A stretch of DNA of 36,485 nt from an uncultured Sulfurovum sp. (GCA_902727915.1 CACVAU010000029.1:1-36485), one strand, 5' to 3'. Shown: positions 8,560 to 16,789, counted from the first letter of the stretch. The notes: generated from the sequence alone by a model not told the origin. Translations and numbers: made by a program.

Positions 8560-9381
8560 ATGACAATCAGTATTATTATCTCAGTCTATAAAGATGTTGA
8601 GGCATTAAGCTTAGTGATTAATTCCCTACTCCATCAAACCCATTTAGCTGATGAAATCATTATTTCAGAAGATGGTAATAGTGCTGAAATGAAAAAGTAT
8701 GTTAACACTCTTAATGAACCAAGTATCAAACACCTATCCCAAATAGATAATGGTTGGCAAAAAAATCAAGCACTGAATCAATCCATTCACGCCAGTTCTT
8801 CTAAGTATTTAATCTTTATTGATGGAGACTGTGTTCCGTATCCTAACTTTATTGAAGGACATTATGCTCTTGCCAAAGACAATGCTGTACTCTGTGGTAG
8901 GAGAAGTGAACCAGGTGAACACTTCTCAACCCTACTAAAAACAAGTCAATTAAGTATTCAAAAGTTTGTATCTAACTATGTGAAAAACTATTTTAAATTA
9001 AAGCAGGATAACATTAGACATTATGATGAAGGTCTCTATCTAAACCCAAACGCTAGCCTGTTAAAAATCATAAAATTTTTTAGACGAAAAAAAGAGAATC
9101 ATATTGTAGGTTGTAACTTCTCTTGTTGGAAATCAGATTTAGAAAAAATTAATGGATTTGATGAAGACTTTCACTTACCTACAACAGGTGAAGATACTGA
9201 TATTGAAAGAAGAATGCGACATTTTGACATTAAAATGGAATCTTGTCGATACAGTGCGAACCTTATACATTTATACCATGAAAAAATTTTCAACCCTGAA
9301 ATATCAGCCAAAACAGAAGCACTTATGGCAAGTAAAAAAGATATATTTATTTGTAAAAATGGATTAAGGAAACTTAACTAA
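8560..9381 (+). CDS. GT2 family glycosyltransferase
   Basis: A 273-residue GT-A enzyme. It opens with MTISIIISVYKDVEAL, carries the metal-binding D88-G-D90 in FIDGDCVPYP, and has the C-terminal signature GCNFSCWKSDL...GEDTDIERR (about 184-218) seen in GT2 enzymes with a galactosyltransferase-type C-terminal module. It would add a sugar from a nucleotide donor to a growing glycan on the cytoplasmic face. No membrane segment is seen. The ATG directly follows the uxs stop codon, and the gene ends one base inside the next start (TAATG), so translation is probably coupled. Sugar specificity cannot be read from sequence. Confidence 0.88.
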   Translation: MTISIIISVYKDVEALSLVINSLLHQTHLADEIIISEDGNSAEMKKYVNTLNEPSIKHLSQIDNGWQKNQALNQSIHASSSKYLIFIDGDCVPYPNFIEGHYALAKDNAVLCGRRSEPGEHFSTLLKTSQLSIQKFVSNYVKNYFKLKQDNIRHYDEGLYLNPNASLLKIIKFFRRKKENHIVGCNFSCWKSDLEKINGFDEDFHLPTTGEDTDIERRMRHFDIKMESCRYSANLIHLYHEKIFNPEISAKTEALMASKKDIFICKNGLRKLN

Positions 9382-10373
9382 TGAACCTACTCTATATTAA
9401 TCGCCCTAATTTCGACTATATTCAAGATTTTATCTATACAGGTCTAATCTCTGTGCTTGGTAAAGAACAAGTGATTGAATATCCATGGAATTTTAAATAC
9501 CATGTTAACCATCGTCCTTATCCTAAAAACATTGGATTGGTTACAGGAAATTTTTTTGGCTCTCTCTTTTCTAAAGTGGACTTTAAAAATATTGATGCTG
9601 TTATTCTTTCCTCCTGTCACCCTTTTAATATGCAAAAGTATTTAGAGATAATGGATAAAATAGACACGAATGTACCCCGAATATTTTTAGATGGTGGAGA
9701 TTTTCCTGAAGTAGCAGGAGACTTAAGTCGATTGGGTGGAGAAGAAATCTATCAAGAGATTATCAAAAAACGCCCTTTTGATTTAATCTTTAAAAGAGAG
9801 TACCTTTTAAATAAATCTTATGAAGCCAATGTACACTCCCTTCCTCTTTGTTTTAACTTAAAACATCTCCCCTCTAAACAAACTTCAAATTATAAATACG
9901 ATGTAGCATTTTGGGCAGTAGAGACAGCCCCTATACGCACAAAATCTCTGGAACTATTAGAAAATAAATTTGACTGTAAGAGTAATGGAACAGTAAGAAA
10001 CCAAGTCATGTCTAAATACAAACGAAAAGGGACATTTTACTTAGAAGAGTTACAAAGCTGTAAAATAGGACTAAACTTTCGTGGTGGAGGTTGGGACACT
10101 TTACGTTATTGGGAACTGGCTGCATTGGGCTGTTTCATGATTTCACAACGACCTCAAATTAAAATTGACAATAACTTTATTGAAGGTGAAGAGATTATCT
10201 ATTGTAAAGATGATTTAAGCGATTTAATTGAACTTTGTAACTACTATTTAGAACATGAAGAAGAGCGAAAAAGAATAGGCTCAAATGCCCAAAAAAGACT
10301 CAAAAAACATCATAGTAATATCGCAAGGGCAAGATTTATAATCGAGAAGATAGAAGCCTTACAGAATGATTAA
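9381..10373 (+). CDS. GT-B glycosyltransferase, CgeB / Glyco_trans_1_2 type
   Basis: The 330-residue protein has a C-terminal GT-B half with the CgeB-like pattern: FRGGGWDTLRYWELAALG at about 233-250, then a helix ending in SNAQKRLKKHHS. The N-terminal half starts MNLLYINRPN and includes FLDGGDFPE (102-110), which fits this family better than a classical GT4 enzyme. It probably transfers a sugar to the same core or O-chain glycan as its neighbours. It is the last gene of the 6809-10373 operon. Substrates are unknown. Confidence 0.75.
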   Translation: MNLLYINRPNFDYIQDFIYTGLISVLGKEQVIEYPWNFKYHVNHRPYPKNIGLVTGNFFGSLFSKVDFKNIDAVILSSCHPFNMQKYLEIMDKIDTNVPRIFLDGGDFPEVAGDLSRLGGEEIYQEIIKKRPFDLIFKREYLLNKSYEANVHSLPLCFNLKHLPSKQTSNYKYDVAFWAVETAPIRTKSLELLENKFDCKSNGTVRNQVMSKYKRKGTFYLEELQSCKIGLNFRGGGWDTLRYWELAALGCFMISQRPQIKIDNNFIEGEEIIYCKDDLSDLIELCNYYLEHEEERKRIGSNAQKRLKKHHSNIARARFIIEKIEALQND

Positions 10374-10553
10374 AGATAAATCCCCTTCATTACTAGAATT
10401 AGCTCTAATATTATAGTGATTTAAACCAGCTTGTTCCACAAAATGAAATATAACCCCAAATAGATATAAACTAAAATAATAACCAACATTATTAGGCTTA
10501 GTCTAAGCTTTATAAAAAAATTTTAACTTTTATTATATTTAAAAATTTATAAG
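10374..10553. other. gene-free stretch between convergent transcription units
   Basis: AT-rich sequence between the end of the plus-strand glycosyltransferase operon and the interrupted minus-strand small gene. The imperfect palindrome AGGCTTAGTCTAAGCTT lies near 10494-10510. I see no convincing terminator with a T run and no start-to-stop gene. A short minus-strand open frame without a start codon runs through part of it and looks like chance. Confidence 0.4.
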
Positions 10554-10725
10554 TTATAGAGGCAATAAAAACATTTTTTTGGCTTCTTGTTTTTCAATCG
10601 CAAGATAAAACAAAGTTTCAAACAGCTCTTTTTCCCCAAATCTTTTTAATAATTCTATGGTTTTACTTCTGTCTATTAAATTACAAGTATCAAGTATCAA
10701 GTATCTTTTCTATTCTTTTTTTCAT
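10554..10725 (-). pseudogene. small gene put out of frame by a 7-base tandem repeat
   Basis: From the ATG at 10725 (AGGG five bases upstream, just after the stop of the barstar-like gene) the frame reads MKKRIEKILDT and then stops. The stop lies in three tandem copies of ATACTTG (minus strand, about 10685-10705). With two copies the frame stays open to the TAA at 10554-10556 and gives 54 residues: a basic start, then helical segments such as TIELLKRFGEKELFETLFYL. I do not recognise the product. In the present state a TTG inside the repeat is the only in-frame alternative start, with a poor ribosome site. The gene may be off in a variable locus, or simply broken. Confidence 0.6.
10685..10705 (-). 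repeat. heptanucleotide tandem repeat (ATACTTG)3
   Basis: Three perfect copies of a 7-base unit lie near codon 8 of a small open frame. Because 7 is not a multiple of 3, gain or loss of one unit shifts the frame. Two copies would open the frame; three, as here, close it after 11 codons, and one would also close it. Confidence 0.85.
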
Positions 10726-10728
10726 TGT

Positions 10729-11472
10729 TCACCCTAAATATTTAAACAAAACAACTTTCTCTTCTCTAGCCCAATATTCATTATACAGTTGAAATGATTC
10801 CATAATTACATTATACAAGTTTCGATTTTGCTCTTCTAAATGGCTCTTATTTTTAACTTCTACAAGAATTTCCTCTTCAACTATCCAAGCCAAATCTCTC
10901 ATACACTCATCTAAAGCATCCAAATTAAAACCAAAATAACTAGGAAAATAAAATGCTTCATGCATCATCTCTAAAAACTGTTTTTTGCTCTGTATCCTAT
11001 TAAGGTTTAAACATATTGTTCGTTTATTTTTTGGTTCCGTTATCAAACTTTTCACCTTTCGATAATTCATCAAGAAGCTTCCTCTATAACCCCAATCTTC
11101 AGTCTCATCTTCTACTTGTGGATTCAGAAAAGTCACCTCTTCATTCTCTATTCCTAAAGCCCAACATGTCCATTGCCAATCATTTTCTAATACCTCTTCA
11201 ATAAAATAAATAAACAACTTACACTCTTCTACTAAACCCTTCTCATTCAACAATGATGAATCCAAAATATTTGTTAAATTCTCATAATGTTTAAGTAGTC
11301 CATCTCTACTTGCCCAATTACTCCAGTACTTTGTCAAAAATGTTTCACCATTGTTAGGTAATCCACTTTGGTCAATACCCATCATTTCACAAGTATAATC
11401 CCAGTCCTGACCAAAAAGCATCCCAAAGTCATTAAGAAGTTTGGCTACATGTTCTAATTTTATTGTATTCAC
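10729..11472 (-). CDS. barstar-like protein with a novel N-terminal region
   Basis: The 247-residue protein ends in a barstar (barnase inhibitor) domain at about 150-247. After the strand RTICLNL comes FLEMMHEAFYFPSYFGFNLDALDECM (166-191), the barstar signature, with D185 matching barstar Asp35 and E189 in place of Asp39. The first 145 residues are unlike barstar and contain a duplicated motif: QDWDYTCEMMGI (22-33) and NDWQWTCWALGI (97-108). No signal peptide is seen. Barstar-family proteins bind and inhibit secreted or intracellular RNases, so this may be an orphan immunity protein. No barnase-like nuclease is nearby. A small interrupted gene follows directly, and the pair sits inside a glycan locus, where mobile immunity genes are sometimes found. 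Confidence 0.75.
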   Translation of the reverse strand: MNTIKLEHVAKLLNDFGMLFGQDWDYTCEMMGIDQSGLPNNGETFLTKYWSNWASRDGLLKHYENLTNILDSSLLNEKGLVEECKLFIYFIEEVLENDWQWTCWALGIENEEVTFLNPQVEDETEDWGYRGSFLMNYRKVKSLITEPKNKRTICLNLNRIQSKKQFLEMMHEAFYFPSYFGFNLDALDECMRDLAWIVEEEILVEVKNKSHLEEQNRNLYNVIMESFQLYNEYWAREEKVVLFKYLG

Positions 11473-11515
11473 TTTAACTCAATTCTCAATTTTATAAAGG
11501 TACTTTTACAGTCTA

Positions 11516-12064
11516 TTACGGCTCCCAATTAATCCCCTCTTTTACAACCCTAGCAGGATTTCCTGCAACGATTGTATGGGATGGAATAGACTTGGTAACC
11601 ATAGAATTAATACCTACCACAGCCCCTGAAGCTATCTCAACACCTTTTAAAATCGTTACATTATCAGCAATCCAAATATTATCACCCAATATAATGTCTT
11701 GTGCCTCATTTATGCGTACACCATTTTGATAGATAGGGTGACCATCTGATGCCATCATTTTTACATTTCTTGACAAACCACAAGATTCGCCAATCATCAA
11801 ATTAATCTTCTCTTCTTTAACCATTAAATAGCAGTCATCACCAATCATACTATTTTTACCTATTTTGACAGAACAATTATTACCCATAATTTCAATATTA
11901 GAACGATGAATTTTAACACCTTCTTCTAATTCAAGTTTATTATTCAAACCTTTAATTGTTATTCTACAGCCCACTAATTTAATGTTTGTTGCAAGTTTAA
12001 GTTTTGTACTTTTATCAACACGTATTTTATTTCTAACCTTTTGAACAAATGTAAAATTGCTCAT
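11516..12064 (-). CDS. left-handed beta-helix acyltransferase (probably O-acetyltransferase)
   Basis: The 182-residue protein has hexapeptide repeats throughout (for example VKIGKNSMIGDDC and IILGDNIWIADNVTILKGVEIASGAVVGINSMVTKSI) and ends with the family hallmark AGNPARVV (167-174). The likely catalytic histidine is H109 in SDGHPIY. This is the layout of the WbbJ/CapG/maltose acetyltransferase group, which moves an acetyl group from acetyl-CoA onto a sugar. It lies two bases downstream of the GT4 gene on the same strand, so it probably acetylates the same glycan. The exact acceptor is unknown. Confidence 0.88.
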   Translation of the reverse strand: MSNFTFVQKVRNKIRVDKSTKLKLATNIKLVGCRITIKGLNNKLELEEGVKIHRSNIEIMGNNCSVKIGKNSMIGDDCYLMVKEEKINLMIGESCGLSRNVKMMASDGHPIYQNGVRINEAQDIILGDNIWIADNVTILKGVEIASGAVVGINSMVTKSIPSHTIVAGNPARVVKEGINWEP

Positions 12065-12066
12065 TA

Positions 12067-13149
12067 CTATCCTTTTATTACTTGATATAACTTCTCTAAC
12101 TGTACATCAGCATCAAATTTTTCTTTTGCTTTTTCATACCCTAACATAGCCAGTTGCTCTTTTAATTTAGGCTGATGATAAAGCATGGAGATTTTATTGG
12201 CTAAATCCTCACTACTTCTATCAAACAATAACCCATCTTCTCCATCATCAATAATCTCCAATGGTCCCCCATTATTCGTAGCAACCATACATACTTTATT
12301 CATCATCGCTTCTATCACAACCAACCCAAAAGTTTCTCTTGGAGTTGCTAGGATATTAACATCAAAAAGTTGCAAATGAACAGCCACCTCTTTAGTGAAA
12401 CCTGTAAAAATAACTTGCTTCTCAATCCCAAAATTTTTCACTTGAACTTTTAAAGTATTGAGATAATCTTCATCCATCGTATGTCCGACAATTAAAGCTT
12501 TTATATTGAGTTCTTTAAGCTTGGCAATCGCTTCCAATACCAAATATTGCCCTTTTACCTCTTCTATTCGTCCCACAATCCCAACAACAAAAGCATCATT
12601 TAGTGCATACTGCTTTTTCAATTCATTAACTTTTGAGGATGCTACCTCTTCCTCTTTCGTTCCCATATAAACTACTTTAACCTTAGGTCGAACATCAGCA
12701 GGAATAAATTTCTCTAACTGTGCTTTCAACTGATAAGTTACACCATGCATCGTACTAATATTCTTATAAAGCCACTTATGATAAACATCATCCTTAAAAC
12801 GTGTCATGGTCATATTTCTTGTTTGAATAATCTCTGGTTTTCGTTGACTCAATGTTTTGGCTAAGACAACAGTCGCGATGTCTTTAGTCCAATGAAAATG
12901 AATCACATCAATCTCATACTTATCAATAAATTGGGCTAACTTAAATGCTGGAATAAAAGGGAAAAATTTATTACGATTCATATAAAATTTAGCCTCATCC
13001 TCAACAAAAGCATCTAACTTTTGATTAGGAGCAAGTATAATCTTACAGTTGGTTTTTGTCTTAAAATATTCATAACAATTAACCATAAAAAGTTCTAAAC
13101 CACCAAGATCAGGAGAGAGACAAAATTCTAATATGTTTTTCTTTTTCAT
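12067..13149 (-). CDS. GT4 family glycosyltransferase
   Basis: This 360-residue GT-B enzyme has the GT4 retaining-transferase core: GIVGRIEEVKGQYLVLEAI (about 190-208), ILATPRETFGLVVIEAM (267-282) with the EX7E-type motif, and NNGGPLEIIDDGEDGLLF. The N-terminal half contains a glycine-rich loop PDLGGLELF near residue 13 that contacts the nucleotide sugar. It would add a sugar to lipopolysaccharide core or O-chain at the inner face of the membrane. It starts the minus-strand block that continues into the acetyltransferase. No Shine-Dalgarno sequence precedes its ATG, and a TATAAT box ends only five bases before it, which suggests a leaderless message. Confidence 0.9.
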   Translation of the reverse strand: MKKKNILEFCLSPDLGGLELFMVNCYEYFKTKTNCKIILAPNQKLDAFVEDEAKFYMNRNKFFPFIPAFKLAQFIDKYEIDVIHFHWTKDIATVVLAKTLSQRKPEIIQTRNMTMTRFKDDVYHKWLYKNISTMHGVTYQLKAQLEKFIPADVRPKVKVVYMGTKEEEVASSKVNELKKQYALNDAFVVGIVGRIEEVKGQYLVLEAIAKLKELNIKALIVGHTMDEDYLNTLKVQVKNFGIEKQVIFTGFTKEVAVHLQLFDVNILATPRETFGLVVIEAMMNKVCMVATNNGGPLEIIDDGEDGLLFDRSSEDLANKISMLYHQPKLKEQLAMLGYEKAKEKFDADVQLEKLYQVIKG

Positions 13150-13154
13150 TCTTT

Positions 13155-13178
13155 ATTATATCGAATCTTAGGTACAAT
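13155..13178. promoter_or_regulatory. compact divergent promoter, both sides apparently leaderless
   Basis: The 34 bases between two divergent ATGs hold a minus-strand -10 TATAAT (13155-13160) and a plus-strand -10 TACAAT (13173-13178). Each ends exactly five bases before the A of its start codon, so transcription should begin at or next to the ATG. Neither gene has a Shine-Dalgarno sequence, which agrees with leaderless translation. The two -35 regions would have to overlap the opposite -10 and start. Confidence 0.55.
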
Positions 13179-13183
13179 TAGAA

Positions 13184-13966
13184 ATGATTAAATACAAAGT
13201 AAATCCCAAATATGAAGAAGAATTTACAGATTTTTTAAAAAAAATAAAAACAATTTTTATTAAAAATAATCAAAGTATTCATAAAGCAAGAAATGAATTA
13301 AAAATTATAAAGCACCATAACATAACAACAGTGGTTAAAGCCTTTAAAATCCCTAATATTATCAACCAGTTTGCCTATGCCTATCTACGAGGAAGTAAAG
13401 CTAAAAAGTCCTATTACAATAGTATGAAACTCATTGAACTTGGTATTCAAACCCCTGAACCAATAGGTTATATTGAATTTTATGAAAAAGATCTACTTAA
13501 AGAATCTTTTTTTATCAGCCTACACCAACCTTACAATTTCCTAATTCGTGAACCACTCTATGAAGCAAATTTTTCAGACCGAGAAAATATTATTAAACAA
13601 TTTTCAGAGTTCACTTTTAATCTTCATCAAAAAAATATTTTTCATAAAGATTATTCAGCAGGAAATACTTTAGTTATTCCTCAAAACAATGGTCAATATC
13701 ATTTTAGTATTGTTGATATTAATCGTATGCAGTTTAAAGCCATTGACCTTAATCTTGCCATGCAAAACTTTAACAAACTTTGGGCAGACGAAGCCACCTT
13801 GACCATTATCGCTACAGCTTATGCAAAAGTGGCTAAAGTAGATGAAAGTAAAGCCTTAAAACTTATCATAGAACATGATAAAAAACTAAAAACTTTTGTC
13901 GAACGACGAAGAGCCATCAAAGCATTTTTTAAAGGCACAAAAAAACCTAAAGGTGAGAATAAATGA
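13184..13966 (+). CDS. InaA/WaaP-type lipopolysaccharide kinase
   Basis: The 260-residue protein is a small protein-kinase fold of the InaA/KdkA/WaaP group, which phosphorylates heptose or Kdo in lipopolysaccharide core. Kinase landmarks are present: a candidate ATP-binding lysine in VVKAFKIP (K52), the catalytic loop HKDYSAGN (154-161, D156 and N161), and the metal-binding aspartate in SIVDINRMQF (D178). It lacks a signal peptide, as expected for a cytoplasmic-face enzyme. The 3' end overlaps the WaaE-like gene by four bases (ATGA), so the two are coupled. The target sugar and position are unknown. Confidence 0.85.
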   Translation: MIKYKVNPKYEEEFTDFLKKIKTIFIKNNQSIHKARNELKIIKHHNITTVVKAFKIPNIINQFAYAYLRGSKAKKSYYNSMKLIELGIQTPEPIGYIEFYEKDLLKESFFISLHQPYNFLIREPLYEANFSDRENIIKQFSEFTFNLHQKNIFHKDYSAGNTLVIPQNNGQYHFSIVDINRMQFKAIDLNLAMQNFNKLWADEATLTIIATAYAKVAKVDESKALKLIIEHDKKLKTFVERRRAIKAFFKGTKKPKGENK

Positions 13967-14727
13967 TAAAAATTTCAGCAGCCATCATAACCTATAACGA
14001 AGAGAAAAATATCAAACGCTGTATGGAGAGTTTAGACTTTGTTGATGAAATTGTCATTGTTGACTCTCTAAGCTCTGACAATACTTGTGCCATTGCCAAA
14101 GAACTTGGAGCTAAAGTAATTAACCAAAAGTTTTTAGGACATATTGCCCAAAAACAACTGGCTGTTGAACATTGTAGTCATCATTGGGTATTAAGTTTGG
14201 ATGCTGATGAAGAAGTGTCAGTAGCGTTACGAGACGCTCTTATAGAACTCATAAAAAACCCTTTAGACTATGAGGGCTATGAAATGAAACGTGTGAGTTT
14301 TCACTTAGGAAAATGGATTCGTCATGGAGGATGGTATCCTGATAAAAAAATACGTTTTTTTAACAAACAACATGCCCATTGGGGTGGCTACAACCCTCAT
14401 GACAAAGTGATTGTCGATGGTAAAGTAGGAATGTTAGAGGGTGATCTAAAACATTATGTTTTTACAAACCTAAGACACAACATTGACACCAACAACTCTT
14501 ATTCATCCATTATGGCTGAAGACTTAGACAAAAAAGGTAAAAAATTCTCTTACTTCAAACTTTTTTTTAAACCTCTTGGAAAATTTCTTGAAGTCTATCT
14601 CTATAAAAGAGGGTTTTTAGATGGTATGCCTGGTTTCATCATTGCTGTTGGTGCATCTTATTCCATGTTCTTAAAATTTGCTAAACTTTGGGAACTACAA
14701 AAAATTGAACAAGAAAACACTAACTAA
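13963..14727 (+). CDS. WaaE/KdtX-like GT2 core glycosyltransferase
   Basis: A 254-residue GT-A enzyme with the LPS-core signature of the WaaE (LgtF) group: ISAAIITYNEEKNIKRCMES at the start, IVDSLSSDNT, and WVLSLDADEEVS with D80-A81-D82. The later RVSFHLGKWIRHGGWYPDKK segment is also characteristic. These enzymes commonly add a beta-1,4-glucose to the first heptose of the inner core. The location, between a core kinase and heptosyltransferases, supports an inner-core role. A hydrophobic C-terminal part (about 215-240) may associate with the membrane. Confidence 0.87.
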   Translation: MIKISAAIITYNEEKNIKRCMESLDFVDEIVIVDSLSSDNTCAIAKELGAKVINQKFLGHIAQKQLAVEHCSHHWVLSLDADEEVSVALRDALIELIKNPLDYEGYEMKRVSFHLGKWIRHGGWYPDKKIRFFNKQHAHWGGYNPHDKVIVDGKVGMLEGDLKHYVFTNLRHNIDTNNSYSSIMAEDLDKKGKKFSYFKLFFKPLGKFLEVYLYKRGFLDGMPGFIIAVGASYSMFLKFAKLWELQKIEQENTN

Positions 14728-14730
14728 ACC

Positions 14731-15651
14731 ATGAACATTCTAATCACCCGTCATGACAAAATAGGTGACTTCATCACCATGCTACCTGTCTGTAAAGTAT
14801 TAAAAGAACAAAGCAATCATAAAGTTGTTATGCTCGTTGCCAAAGTCAATGTGGCTTTAGCCAAAGAGCTTGATTTTATAGATGAGGTCATTGAATATAC
14901 TGAAGATAGTAAAGCTTTAGTTCAAACCATAAAATCATATAACTTTAGTGTTAGTATCTCAGGTTATATCGATACTTCTTTAGGAAAAGTTCTTTTTAAA
15001 TCACGCATTCCAAAACGTATCGCACCTGCCACTAAAATAGCCCAAATCTTTTTTAACAAACGCGTCAAACAACGAAGAAGTGAGGTAAAAAAACGAGAAT
15101 TTGAATACAATTTAGACTTACTCAAAGCCTTTGATAATAATTTAACTTTAAATTTTAAACGCCCTTTACTAAACGTAGATTCGATTTCATCGAACACAAA
15201 ACCATTCATCATCTTCCACACAGGATTTGGTGGAAGCAGTGATGGAAACTTAACACTTGACGACTATCTAAAACTGGCAAAAAAAGCATCCGAACATACA
15301 GAAGTAGTTTTTTCCTTCGGACCTGATGATGATGAATCCAAAGCTTACATCAAAAAACACTTAGATTTTAAAGCAAATATTAGAGATGACTTTAAAAGTC
15401 TTTTAGACTTCACCCACTTCATTGCGACTTCAAAACTCTTTGTCAGCACCTCCACGGGACCCATGCACTTAGCAGGAATGACCAATACCCCTACCCTTTC
15501 ATTTTTTGGAGCAAACCTATTTGCTTCTGCGAAACGTTGGGGAACGATTAGTGATGAAGACTTACAGCATAACTTTACAGTTGAAGCTGATTATGGTGTT
15601 GAGGTTTATAAAGAGATTGAAGAAAAGCTAATGGACATTATTAATGAATAA
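14731..15651 (+). CDS. GT9 heptosyltransferase-family protein
   Basis: The 306-residue protein begins MNILITRHDKIGDFITMLPV, the acceptor-side motif of ADP-heptose:LPS heptosyltransferases. It also has the nucleotide-side pattern FVSTSTGPMHLAGMTNTPTLSFFG (about 233-256). It is likely to add a heptose to the inner core, using the ADP-heptose made by the gene block at 18256-21851. The position (before WaaF) and the family fit WaaC or a third heptosyltransferase (WaaQ-like); I cannot choose between them. The start follows the previous stop by three bases, and the end overlaps the next gene by eight bases. Confidence 0.88.
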   Translation: MNILITRHDKIGDFITMLPVCKVLKEQSNHKVVMLVAKVNVALAKELDFIDEVIEYTEDSKALVQTIKSYNFSVSISGYIDTSLGKVLFKSRIPKRIAPATKIAQIFFNKRVKQRRSEVKKREFEYNLDLLKAFDNNLTLNFKRPLLNVDSISSNTKPFIIFHTGFGGSSDGNLTLDDYLKLAKKASEHTEVVFSFGPDDDESKAYIKKHLDFKANIRDDFKSLLDFTHFIATSKLFVSTSTGPMHLAGMTNTPTLSFFGANLFASAKRWGTISDEDLQHNFTVEADYGVEVYKEIEEKLMDIINE

Positions 15652-16789
15652 TAGATTCCCATGGGACAGCTATTCTGACCAACCCTACATCCTAAAACGA
15701 GAAGAGAAAAAAGCTCTACGTAAAGGACATAAACTAGCCTTTATAAAACTTCTAATGACCAACCTCATCTTCTTTCCCTATCTTTTTTTAAAGTTTCTGC
15801 TTAAGAGCAAAAAAACTAAAAATGATGAGAGCCATTATAACTACAACCAAAGAGCTAAAGACAGCATTGGTCTCTGTGTCAACCTAGATAAAGGTGAAGC
15901 TCAATATGAACTCATCAATGAGCTAAATGTCAAATCATTACAAATACGTGTCTTTTTAAATGACATGAACAATATAGATGATTATCTAAATTTTACCAAA
16001 GGCTTTGGAGAAGATAAAGAGCTACTCATCACCATTATTCAAGATCGTGAACATATTGAAAATCATGAACTATTAAAAGAAAACGTAACTATTATTTTTG
16101 AAAAGTTTCAAGGCATAGCCAATGAGTTTCAAATTGGCAATGCCATTAATCGTATAAAGTGGTCATTTGTTTCAATGGAAGAGTATTTAGCTTTTTATCA
16201 AACCATTCAAAAAGTACGTGATGAACAATTCCCAGATATCAAGCTTATTGGTTCATCAGTAATAGATTTTGAATACCACTTTAGCATTCGTACTCTATTT
16301 AATAACTACAAAGTACATTACGATAAATTTTCTACCCTACTTTATGTTGACCGACGTGGTAGCCCCTACTCTACACAAATGGGTATCTTTAATTTTAAAA
16401 ACAAAATAGAGTTTTTAGACAGTATTCTCAAAAGTTCCTCAAAATCAGGGAATAATATGTACATCACAGAAGCTAACTGGCCTTTAAGTGATACAGCTCC
16501 TTATGCACCAACTTCTGAAAAAGAATGCGTTAGTGAAGAACGCTATGCTCAATACATGAATGAATATTTTGAAATAGCATTAAAAACTAAGAAAATAGAA
16601 AAGGTTTTTTGGCACCAACTCATTGCACCTGGTTATGGACTTATTGATAATAGAAATGGGAAAATTCGTAAAACAAAAGCTTTTTATGACTTTAAAGAAT
16701 GGATGTACCAAAATCAGTTCTCTTATGAAGAGATGGGAACTTGCCATATATTACTTGATGAGGATAGAGGAGACACCAATCATGAATAA
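15644..16789 (+). CDS. glycosidase-like (beta/alpha)8 protein in the LPS core operon
   Basis: The 381-residue protein has a short basic N-terminus with one hydrophobic stretch (about residues 34-52) and then a region resembling clan GH-A glycosidases. NEFQIGNAINRIKWS (near 162-176) and NMYITEANWPLSDTAPY (near 272-288) fall where the acid/base and nucleophile strands would be. In the first, the usual NE is replaced by GN; in the second, the glutamate in TEAN is present. It may bind or trim a glycan rather than act as a normal hydrolase. The eight-base overlaps with GT9 and waaF show that it belongs to the core operon. The family assignment is tentative. Confidence 0.55.
   Translation: MNNRFPWDSYSDQPYILKREEKKALRKGHKLAFIKLLMTNLIFFPYLFLKFLLKSKKTKNDESHYNYNQRAKDSIGLCVNLDKGEAQYELINELNVKSLQIRVFLNDMNNIDDYLNFTKGFGEDKELLITIIQDREHIENHELLKENVTIIFEKFQGIANEFQIGNAINRIKWSFVSMEEYLAFYQTIQKVRDEQFPDIKLIGSSVIDFEYHFSIRTLFNNYKVHYDKFSTLLYVDRRGSPYSTQMGIFNFKNKIEFLDSILKSSSKSGNNMYITEANWPLSDTAPYAPTSEKECVSEERYAQYMNEYFEIALKTKKIEKVFWHQLIAPGYGLIDNRNGKIRKTKAFYDFKEWMYQNQFSYEEMGTCHILLDEDRGDTNHE

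Noticed and set aside
10350..10510. Minus-strand open frame ending in a protein-like sequence (contains QAGLNHYNIRA)
   Set aside because: It has no start codon, runs partly antisense to the end of the glycosyltransferase gene, and has no ribosome site; judged to be chance.
16623..16781. Longer start for waaF inside the upstream gene
   Set aside because: The extra 53 codons are a different frame of the glycosidase-like gene; the WaaF N-terminal motif starts right after the ATG at 16782, which has a good ribosome site.
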